Positions 15,391 to 21,547 of a stretch of DNA of 24,101 nt are shown here, one piece after another. Source of the stretch: CAZCTC01 sp964501335 (GTDB lineage Bacteria > Chloroflexota > Anaerolineae > B4-G1 > SLSP01); NCBI GenBank assembly GCA_964501335.1, contig CAZCTC010000100.1, positions 1 to 24,101 on the forward strand, given 5' to 3'. Every line of letters begins with the position of its first letter. Position 1 is the first letter of the stretch. Under the pieces are notes generated by a model. That model was not told the DNA's origin and made no database searches. It saw nothing but the letters and a program-made list of their open reading frames with translations. A program made the translations under genes and the position numbers.

Positions 15391-16224
15391 ATGAATCAGC
15401 GGTTTTCAAAATGGGTGTTGGGAGTAATGTCAGGGCTTTTGCTTTTCGGTTCTCTGGCCTGTGGGATTGGGCAGTTTCCAATTCCTAAGGCTAACCTCGG
15501 CGATCTTCAAACTGAACTTCAGTCGGTAGACTTGCTGGGGGCCCGCCAGGCGCAGGTGACCGTCGATATGCGATTTGGGGAGTTATATATGGAATCGGGC
15601 CTTTTCGGGCTGATGGATGCTGAATTCATCTACAATTTGCCGGATTTAAAGCCGGCGGTGGATTACAAGGTTTCGGGCGATGTAGGGCAACTGATGTTGA
15701 ATATCCCCGGTTCTCAGATGCCGCCGCAAGAGGCCCGTTACAATTGGAATTTAAAGCTGCGGCGGGACATTCCCACCGATCTGACCGTCGTGCTGGGGAC
15801 AGGGCAGGCTATTTTGAAGCTGAACGACTCCAACGTGGTCAATGTGAACCTTTCGGATCCTTATAGCGGTTACGAGGAAAATGGATTTGTGCTGGCGGAT
15901 TTTACCGGCAACCAGACGTTGGAGATGTTGAATGTCAATCTCCAGGGGCGGGACCGGAACACGGAGATCAGTTTGCAGGGGCAGTGGAATCACGATGTCC
16001 AGGTCTATTTGCAGGGTGGAAGGGGGGATACGACCGTTCATCTTCCGTCGCAGATCGGCGTGCGGGTGGATTCTGCTGAGGGGTTTCGTGGAGTTCATAT
16101 TGCCGGATTGACCAAGCTCGATGAAAATACGCTGGTGAATGCAGCTTACGGTAAATCTCCGGTAACTTTGACGATCAATCTGGTTTTGGGAAGCGGTATA
16201 ATTACCCTGGATCAGAGAGATTGA
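15391..16224 (+). CDS. Toast-rack-type lipoprotein (paralogue 1)
   Basis: The 277-residue protein has a lipoprotein signal peptide with lipobox LFGSLAC-G (lipid-modified Cys24), so it should be anchored on the outer face of the cytoplasmic membrane. The mature part is all-beta and resembles the toast-rack N-terminal/DUF2154-LiaF-like domains: VTVDMRFGELYMESG, LMDAEFIYNLPDLKP, VDYKVSGDVGQL and a C-terminal YGKSPVTLTINLVLGSGIITLD. Function is unknown; related domains occur in envelope-stress proteins. The ATG follows AAAGGAGTCTG. It is followed 116 nt later by a paralogue with the same N-terminus (MNQR-SKW). It has fewer of the conserved glycines in the 'GVG' repeats than the paralogue, so it seems the more diverged copy. 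Confidence 0.82.
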   Translation: MNQRFSKWVLGVMSGLLLFGSLACGIGQFPIPKANLGDLQTELQSVDLLGARQAQVTVDMRFGELYMESGLFGLMDAEFIYNLPDLKPAVDYKVSGDVGQLMLNIPGSQMPPQEARYNWNLKLRRDIPTDLTVVLGTGQAILKLNDSNVVNVNLSDPYSGYEENGFVLADFTGNQTLEMLNVNLQGRDRNTEISLQGQWNHDVQVYLQGGRGDTTVHLPSQIGVRVDSAEGFRGVHIAGLTKLDENTLVNAAYGKSPVTLTINLVLGSGIITLDQRD

Positions 16225-16340
16225 TTCAAGTTGCAACTTTTAGCGATGCGGCGCGTAAATTTAACGCAGAGCTAAACTCGATATATATTTTTCATCCCTT
16301 GCATAGGGTGAAAATATAATTCAAAGAAGGAGAGTGCGTG

Positions 16341-17153
16341 ATGAATCAGCGGATTTCAAAATGGCTGGCCGGCGGGATGGTCGGAGTCTTGTTGCTCAGT
16401 TCGGTGGCCTGTTCGACCGGCACAGTTCAGATCAAGCAGGCTGAGATTGGCGAACTGAAGACTGAAACTCAGATCGTGGAATTACAGGGAGCCGAATCGG
16501 CCACGGTTGAAGTCGATATGGGCGTGGGGGGATTGACTATCGACTCCGGTGCTTCTGCACTGATGGATGCTGAATTTATCAGCAATGTGCCGTCCTGGAA
16601 GAATCCGGAGGTCGAGTATAAAGTTTCCGGCGGTGTGGGAAATCTGGTCGTACGGGCGCCGGAGAATCATGATATGCCGGCGGATGGTTTCCGATATGAC
16701 TGGAACCTGAAGCTGAACGATGAGATTCCTATGGATTTGACCCTCAATTTGGGGGTGGGCGAACCGAAGCTGAAGTTGGGTGGGTTGACGTTGCGCGATG
16801 TGAGAATTGTGGGCGGTGCGGGTAACTTGAGTGTGGATCTGGCCGACAGCAAGTCGCTGGATGAACTGAATATCGTTGCTGGCGTGGGGAATACGGAGAT
16901 GGATCTTCGGGGCCAATGGGAAAAAGATGTTGAAGTGAATTTTCAGGGTGGGGTGGGCGAGGCGACCTTGACCCTGCCTCAGGATATCGGGGTGCGCGTC
17001 GAGGTTACGGAGGGGCTGGGGAAAATCTCGGTTTCGGGGTTGAATCGCGACGGCGATACCTATGTCAACGATCAGTACGGTAAATCGCCGGTGACGTTGA
17101 CGATCAAAGTGACGGTCGGGGTAGGAGAGATTACCCTGGATGGGGGAGAGTAG
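16341..17153 (+). CDS. Toast-rack-type lipoprotein (paralogue 2)
   Basis: The 270-residue protein is a close paralogue of the preceding gene product over its full length: MNQRISKW start, lipobox LLSSVAC-S with Cys24, SALMDAEFISNVPSWK, YKVSGGVGNL, RYDWNLKLNDEIPMDL and the end YGKSPVTLTIKVTVGVGEITLD. Repeated GVG-type turns (DMGVGGL, GGVGNL, LGVGEP, GAGNL, AGVGNT, GGVGEA, VGVGEI) mark successive strands of a beta-helical or rack-like fold. The start at ATG 16341 is chosen over GTG 16338 because it aligns with the paralogue and is better spaced from AAGGAGAG. It is probably in one operon with paralogue 1, arising by tandem duplication. Confidence 0.85.
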   Translation: MNQRISKWLAGGMVGVLLLSSVACSTGTVQIKQAEIGELKTETQIVELQGAESATVEVDMGVGGLTIDSGASALMDAEFISNVPSWKNPEVEYKVSGGVGNLVVRAPENHDMPADGFRYDWNLKLNDEIPMDLTLNLGVGEPKLKLGGLTLRDVRIVGGAGNLSVDLADSKSLDELNIVAGVGNTEMDLRGQWEKDVEVNFQGGVGEATLTLPQDIGVRVEVTEGLGKISVSGLNRDGDTYVNDQYGKSPVTLTIKVTVGVGEITLDGGE

Positions 17154-17204
17154 GCTATTGGGATAATTGCCTTCCGGATCGGAAGAGCGGTAGATTGGAA
17201 GATC

Positions 17205-17244
17205 GAAAGAGCGGTGCCGGCCAACAGGCCGGCGCCGCTCTTTC
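17205..17244 (+). terminator. Terminator-like hairpin after the lipoprotein genes
   Basis: An 18-bp stem (17205-17222 with 17227-17244, one G-U pair, loop AACA) lies 51 nt after the stop codon. The 3' arm ends CTCTTTC and runs into ATATTTG, a weak T-tract. A second small hairpin CTTCCGGATCGGAAG (17171-17185) precedes it. Confidence 0.6.
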
Positions 17245-17298
17245 ATATTTGCCTGTGCGATCGGTATTTTAGCATCTTGCAAGCAGAGAAAAATTCCG

Positions 17299-17473
17299 AC
17301 CTGTGCGGTTAGCCCAAAAAACAAAGGAAAGGAAAACCCGTTATTCGGCGGCTTTCTGAAGCCGCCGAATAATGAACAAAAAAATAACTCTCTCTGCCCG
17401 CCTCGCGCGTCGTTTTCACCGGGAAAGTACCGCTTGCGGGACGCGAAAACTGTTTTTAATCCGTGCCAGTGAA
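17299..17473 (+). repeat. Repeat family copy R6
   Basis: Left inverted end ACCTGTGCGGTTAGC (from 17299) is followed by a hairpin at 17341-17354 paired with 17359-17372 (14 bp, loop TCTG), where TTATTCG/CGAATAA replaces the usual TTTTCG/CGAAAA. The block CGCGCGTCGTTTTCACC and TACCGCTTGCGGGACGCGAAAA follow. It ends with GTTTTTAATCCGTGCCAGTGAA, an end shared with R7b rather than the CCGCACGGGT end. Confidence 0.85.
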
Positions 17474-17478
17474 TTATG

Positions 17479-17492
17479 GTGACATTTGTCAC
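17479..17492. promoter_or_regulatory. Inverted repeat GTGACA-TT-TGTCAC upstream of the ArsR gene
   Basis: A 6-bp perfect inverted repeat with a 2-bp spacer lies directly upstream of the -35 box (17495). The position fits an activator or second regulator site; the binding protein is unknown. Confidence 0.4.
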
Positions 17493-17494
17493 GC

Positions 17495-17532
17495 TTGAAA
17501 CCCTTTCCATTTTTGAATATACTTAAATATAT
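17495..17532 (+). promoter_or_regulatory. Promoter and overlapping operator of the ArsR/oxidoreductase operon
   Basis: TTGAAA (17495-17500) and TATACT (17518-17523) are separated by 17 nt, a good sigma70-like promoter. The palindrome ATATA-C-TTAA-A-TATAT (17517-17532) covers the -10 box and the bases after it. ArsR/SmtB repressors usually bind AT-rich palindromes of this type over their own promoter, so autorepression by the encoded regulator is likely. Confidence 0.65.
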
Positions 17533-17564
17533 AGATCCATCAATGTATTCCCCTTTGGAGGCCT

Positions 17565-17900
17565 ATGTCCATTAGTGAAGAAGAAGCACGACTCTTTCAC
17601 CGTTACATCTGCGAAGGCGTTGGCGATCCCAATCGATTGCGGTTGCTTTATCTGGTGAGTGAACGGCCTTACAGCGTATCGGAACTGGTCAATCTGCTGG
17701 AAATCAGCCAGCCGACGGTTTCTCACCATTTGCGCATTTTGCGGGATCGAGGCATGGTCACAACTCGAAAAGAAGGTACGACCGTTTATTACACATTGAG
17801 CGACCCCCGGATTTTACAGGCTCTGGAAACCATGCGCAGCTTTTTAGTTGAGATGTTGAGTGTGGGAGCCAGTGTGGCACGCGGAGGCGAGGGATTATAA
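17565..17900 (+). CDS. ArsR-family winged-helix transcriptional regulator
   Basis: The 111-residue protein has the typical ArsR length and fold. GDPNRLRLLYLVSERPYSVSELVNLL (about 20-45) leads to the recognition helix ISQPTVSHHLRILRDRGMV, followed by the wing TTRKEGTTVYYTLSD. It lacks the ELCVC-type metal-binding motif and has a single cysteine (Cys16), so the signal is probably not a metal bound at the classical site. The ATG follows TTGGAGGCC. The oxidoreductase gene starts 10 nt after its stop, indicating co-transcription, and a palindrome overlaps the promoter. The oxidoreductase substrate could be the effector (inference). Confidence 0.9.
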   Translation: MSISEEEARLFHRYICEGVGDPNRLRLLYLVSERPYSVSELVNLLEISQPTVSHHLRILRDRGMVTTRKEGTTVYYTLSDPRILQALETMRSFLVEMLSVGASVARGGEGL

Positions 17901-17910
17901 GGAGCATTTT

Positions 17911-20900
17911 ATGGCAAAGCTTTCAAAAACCCAACTGGAATGGTTGTCGAAGACCTTCGGCGAGCGGTTCAATGCCCGCCGGGTGGAACGTAAGCTCTAT
18001 GGACATGATATTGCCGAGATGCCGTTGTTGATCAAGCCGCTGATCGGTTCACCGATGCCGGGGGCTATCGTTCAGCCCCAGGATGAGGCGGAACTGGTCG
18101 CGTTGGTGCGGTGGGCGGCGCAAGAGGGGATAGCCCTGACTCCGCGGGGTAAGGCAACCTCCGGTTATGGGGGGGTGTTGCCGATCCGGGGCGGGGTGGT
18201 GGTGGATTTTTTCCGGATGAGCCGGGTGTTGAATTTTGAGCCGACTTCCCAACTGGTAACTTTGCAGCCGGGGATTGTATGGGAACAGGCTGACCGCTGG
18301 CTGAAGAAGCGGGGCTTTACCCTCTGTTCTTATCCCAGCAGCTATCCTTCCTCCACGGCGGGCGGCTGGATGGCGCAGGGCGGATCGGGGTTTGGATCGT
18401 ATGAGGCGGGCTGGTTCCGGGATCAGGTGGCGGCGGCGCGGGTGGTGATGGCCGACGGTACGGTGCGGGAATTTCATGGGCCGGATCTCGATTTGATCTA
18501 TGAAGCCGAAGGGATTACCGGGTTGATCAGCGAGCTGACGCTGCGGGTGCAGCCCGATATTCCAATGGAGGTCATTTCGGTAAGTTGTGCGGATACGATC
18601 GGGACACAGAAGTTCCTGGAGCATTTGATCGAGCTGCGATTGCCGCTCTGGTCGGTGCATTTTATCAATCCGCGGATGGCGGCTTTGAAGAATCTGGCGC
18701 CGGTCAAGGAGCACATGGGGCATGCCCTGGAAGCCCGGGTGCATTTACCGGAGGCCTATGTAATCACCCTGGCTTTCCGGGAGCCGGATGGCCGGATCGT
18801 CCGCGAGGGGTTGGCCAAAATGTCGGCTGAATGTCCTCAAATGACGATGTTGGGGGAGATGATTGCGCAGCATGAGTGGGAACATCGTTTTGAAATTATG
18901 ACGGTGAAGCGATTGGGGCCCAGCCTGGTTCCGGCTGAAGTGGTGGTGCCGCTCGATCATCTGGCTTCCGTGATGAGCGAAGTGGAGCGACGCGTGACTC
19001 AACCGGTGGTCAAAGAAGGCATTTTGATCCGTAACGGGCGGGGTGGGCGGCCCGAAGTGACGATTTTGGGTTTCATTCCGGCGGATCAGCGTAAGCTGAG
19101 TTACAACTTCATTTTTCCGCTTTCGCTGACGGTGGCCGGGATTGCGGAGCAGTATGAGGGGCGGCCTTATGCAACGGGGCTTTATTATACGCGGATGGCG
19201 CCGCAGATTTTGGGCGAGGAGAAGGTCAAGCGGCTGAAGGCTTTTAAGTCGCAGGTTGATCCCCTGGGGATTTTCAACCCGGGTAAAGTGCTGGGCAGTG
19301 AAGTGATCAGTCTGGCGCTGGTCGCGGCGAGCAAGTTCGAGCCGCTGCTGCGTCCTTTTGCCAACATGGCCCCTTCAAGTGTCGGGGAACGGCCGGGGAC
19401 GCAGCCGGTCAAAGGGGTGCCGCCGGATGTGGCCTGGTATGCCTATGCCTGTTCTCAGTGCGGCTATTGTGTTTCGGAATGCGATCAATTTTATGGACGG
19501 GGCTGGGAGAGCCAGAGTCCGCGCGGCAAGTGGTTCTGGATGCGGGAGTATCTGGAAGGGCGGGAGAAGATCGATCAGTTTATGGTCGACAGTTTCCTGG
19601 CCTGCACGACCTGCGAGCTGTGCAATCTGCGCTGTTCGGCGGCCCTGCCGATCGAGCCGTCGTGGATGAAGCTGCGCGGCAAATTGATCCACGAGGAGAA
19701 GCGGATGACTTTCCCGCCGTTCGAGATGATGGCGGCGGCATTGGAGGATCAGGGCAATATCTGGGCCGGCTATCGGAAGACGCGGGATGATTGGTTCCCG
19801 GAGGATCTGAAGGAGAAGCACGGGGCGGATAAGAAGGGCAAGGCGGTCTATTTTGCCGGTTGTACGGCCAGCTATGTGGAGCACGATATCGGGATGGCCT
19901 CGGTGCGGCTGCTGGACGCGGCCGGGGTGGATTTCACCCATTTGGGCAAGAAGGAAAACTGCTGCGGCACACCGATGCTGGTTGCCGGGAAGTGGGAACT
20001 CTTTGCCGAAACGATGAAGAAGAACATCGCCGCGGTCAAAACGGCGGGAGCCGATACCGTGATCACTTCCTGCCCGGCCTGCAATATGATGTGGCGGCAT
20101 GTCTATCCGGAGTGGGCGAAGAAGCTGGGGATTCAGTACGATATCAAGGCGCGCCATTACAGCGAGGTGATTTCCGAGCAGCTGCAATCGGGCGCCTTTA
20201 GGTTCCCGGATCGGGGGCAGGCACCGGTCTCGGTGACCTGGCATGATTCCTGCCATATGGGTCGCGTTTCGGGAATCTATGAGGAGCCGCGGGCGGTCAT
20301 CCAATCGATTCCGGGCGTGAAGTATGTGGAGATGGAGCACAACCGGGCCGGGGCGCACTGCTGCGGCAGCGTGTTGACGTTGATCAAGGAACCGCCGGTG
20401 GCGGCGGAAGTGGGGAAGGTGCGGTTGGATGAAGCCATCGAGGCCGGGGCGCAGAAGGTGTTGGCCGCCTGTCCCTGCTGCGAATTCCAGCTGCGCGTTT
20501 CTCAGGAGAAGAAGCAGGTGCCGATCGAAGTGGTGGATCTGGCGCGTTTCTGTGCCGATGCGCTGGGGTACAACTTCCCAGACCCGCATCCTGAGGTCCA
20601 GGCGCAATGGGCGGTCTTTGAGGCGATGATTGCGTTGATGACCCCGGCCGGGTTTGCGGCGTTGATGGGGACGATGTGGCCGGAGCTGGTGGATTCGATG
20701 CCTTTTGGGATGGGCGGAATGATGCGGGCCATGGGCAAGGTGCCGGGGGCTCTGAATGCCATGAAGCCGCTCTTCCCGGTGCTCTTCCCCCGGCTGTTGC
20801 CGATGATGATGCCGAAAGTGATGCCGGTGATGCTTGAACGGGTCAAGGCGCAGGTGCCGATGCCGGATTATATGGCGGAGCAGATGCCGGCCATGATGCC

Positions 20901-20994
20901 GCGGGTGATGGATAATCTGATGCCGCATATGATCGACGATCTGGTGCCGTTGGTGACCGATCCGCTGGTGGCTTATCTTCAGGGCAAGTCCTGA
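17911..20994 (+). CDS. FAD-binding / 4Fe-4S / CCG-domain oxidoreductase fusion with Met-rich tail
   Basis: The 1027-residue protein combines a GlcD-like flavin part with a GlcF-like Fe-S part. Residues about 40-220 form the PCMH-type FAD domain (TPRGKATSGYGG, SYPSSTAGGWMAQGGSGFGSYE), and about 230-480 the FAD-oxidase C-terminal domain ending DPLGIFNPGKVLG. Two 4Fe-4S sites follow: Cys514, 517, 520, 524 and Cys565, 568, 571, 575. Two CCG domains carry CCG at 684-686 and 817-819 with partner motifs SCPAC and ACPCC. Such proteins oxidise 2-hydroxy acids or similar and pass electrons to quinone or another carrier; the exact substrate is unknown. Residues about 910-1027 are an added Met/Pro-rich tail. 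The ATG at 17911 has AAGGAG upstream; a longer in-frame start at 17860 would overlap the ArsR gene. Confidence 0.9.
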   Translation: MAKLSKTQLEWLSKTFGERFNARRVERKLYGHDIAEMPLLIKPLIGSPMPGAIVQPQDEAELVALVRWAAQEGIALTPRGKATSGYGGVLPIRGGVVVDFFRMSRVLNFEPTSQLVTLQPGIVWEQADRWLKKRGFTLCSYPSSYPSSTAGGWMAQGGSGFGSYEAGWFRDQVAAARVVMADGTVREFHGPDLDLIYEAEGITGLISELTLRVQPDIPMEVISVSCADTIGTQKFLEHLIELRLPLWSVHFINPRMAALKNLAPVKEHMGHALEARVHLPEAYVITLAFREPDGRIVREGLAKMSAECPQMTMLGEMIAQHEWEHRFEIMTVKRLGPSLVPAEVVVPLDHLASVMSEVERRVTQPVVKEGILIRNGRGGRPEVTILGFIPADQRKLSYNFIFPLSLTVAGIAEQYEGRPYATGLYYTRMAPQILGEEKVKRLKAFKSQVDPLGIFNPGKVLGSEVISLALVAASKFEPLLRPFANMAPSSVGERPGTQPVKGVPPDVAWYAYACSQCGYCVSECDQFYGRGWESQSPRGKWFWMREYLEGREKIDQFMVDSFLACTTCELCNLRCSAALPIEPSWMKLRGKLIHEEKRMTFPPFEMMAAALEDQGNIWAGYRKTRDDWFPEDLKEKHGADKKGKAVYFAGCTASYVEHDIGMASVRLLDAAGVDFTHLGKKENCCGTPMLVAGKWELFAETMKKNIAAVKTAGADTVITSCPACNMMWRHVYPEWAKKLGIQYDIKARHYSEVISEQLQSGAFRFPDRGQAPVSVTWHDSCHMGRVSGIYEEPRAVIQSIPGVKYVEMEHNRAGAHCCGSVLTLIKEPPVAAEVGKVRLDEAIEAGAQKVLAACPCCEFQLRVSQEKKQVPIEVVDLARFCADALGYNFPDPHPEVQAQWAVFEAMIALMTPAGFAALMGTMWPELVDSMPFGMGGMMRAMGKVPGALNAMKPLFPVLFPRLLPMMMPKVMPVMLERVKAQVPMPDYMAEQMPAMMPRVMDNLMPHMIDDLVPLVTDPLVAYLQGKS

Positions 20995-21000
20995 AAACCG

Positions 21001-21157
21001 ATTGCTTGTATCCCGCAAAGGACATCTTCTCGGTAAGATGCGCCGCGCTGGATGGGGAGAGAGAGTTTTTTGTTGGTATTTTCGCGCGCATCAGAATGCG
21101 CGCGAAAATACCGGCTTTTTTCTTCCCGCTTTTTCGTAGTTCATCGCACGGTGGAGA
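21001..21157 (-). repeat. Repeat family copy R7a (inverted orientation)
   Basis: Directly after the oxidoreductase stop come TATCCCGCAAAGG, CGGTAAGATGCGCCGCGCTGG and GGGGAGAGAGAGTTTTTT. A 17-bp perfect hairpin follows (21075-21091 with 21096-21112, loop CAGA), then GGCTTTTTTCTT. The stem (CGCGCGCAT/ATGCGCGCG) differs at many positions from the other copies yet stays fully paired. Hairpin plus T6 (21116-21121) would terminate the ArsR/oxidoreductase transcript. The right end TTCATCGCACGGTGG is a degraded inverted end. Confidence 0.82.
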
Positions 21158-21166
21158 AGTTTCAAA

Positions 21167-21204
21167 ATCAATTCGCGCGTCCTTCCGGGGGCGCGCGAAT
21201 TGAT
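21167..21204. other. Strong hairpin between repeat copies R7a and R7b
   Basis: ATCAATTCGCGCG (21167-21179) pairs perfectly with CGCGCGAATTGAT (21192-21204), and up to three more pairs are possible inside. No T-run follows on the plus strand; on the minus strand ATTTTGAAAC follows. It shares AATTCGCGCG with the terminator at 1315-1357. Confidence 0.55.
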
Positions 21205-21206
21205 TC

Positions 21207-21302
21207 CTGAAGGCCGCCATTTTTCTGAAGGCTGCCATTTTTTTGAGGGCTGCCATTTTTCTGAAGGCTGCCATTTTTCTGAAGGCTGCCATTTTTCTGA
21301 AG
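21207..21302 (+). repeat. 18-bp tandem repeat, 5.3 units
   Basis: The unit CTGAAGGCTGCCATTTTT is repeated at 21207, 21225, 21243 (variant TTGAGGG...), 21261 and 21279, with a partial sixth copy at 21297-21302. There are no spacers. The unit resembles the right half of the family hairpin (TTCTGAAGCCGCC...AAAA) and leads straight into copy R7b, so it probably arose by slippage in that hairpin. Not a CRISPR array. Confidence 0.9.
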
Positions 21303-21444
21303 AAAAACCCATTTTTCGGCGGCTTTCTGAAGCCGCCGAAAAATGAATAAAAAACAACTCCCTCTGCCCGTTCCGCGCGGCGCTTTTTACCGGGAAAGTA
21401 CCGGTTGCGGGGCACTGAGACCGTTTTTAATCCGTACTAATGAA
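21303..21444 (+). repeat. Repeat family copy R7b
   Basis: The hairpin at 21310-21325 paired with 21330-21345 (16 bp, loop TCTG) is followed by CTCCCTCTGCCC, the block CGCGCGGCGCTTTTTACCGG and TACCGGTTGCGGGGCACTGAG. It ends with GTTTTTAATCCGTACTAATG, the same end type as R6. The left inverted end is replaced by the 18-bp tandem repeat. Confidence 0.85.
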
Positions 21445-21547
21445 CAGTCGCGCTGTTGTTTTTTACGGCAACAAAAACCCCTCTTTGGTTTTCGTGCTAA
21501 AATAGCAGAGGCTTTTGATAACATGTTCTCAGGTTCAAGGAAGAACC

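Noticed and set aside
16284..16318. Inverted repeat between the two lipoprotein genes
   Set aside because: Pairing (TCATCCCT with AGGGTGA and AT-rich arms) needs two bulges and no T-run follows, so it is not called a terminator. It may be a weak structure only.
19375..21018. Minus-strand frame of 547 codons, with similar ones at 12118-13449 and 9258-10745
   Set aside because: They are antisense shadows of GC-rich genes, rich in His, Arg and Pro, and overlap clearly conserved oxidoreductase and ValRS genes.
21207..21302. CRISPR array
   Set aside because: The 18-bp units are directly contiguous without spacers, and no cas genes are present.
21091..21357. Minus-strand frame encoding repeated WQPSEK units
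   Set aside because: This is a by-product of the 18-bp tandem repeat (a multiple of three); the frame also crosses two repeat-family hairpins and has no ribosome binding site that I can see.
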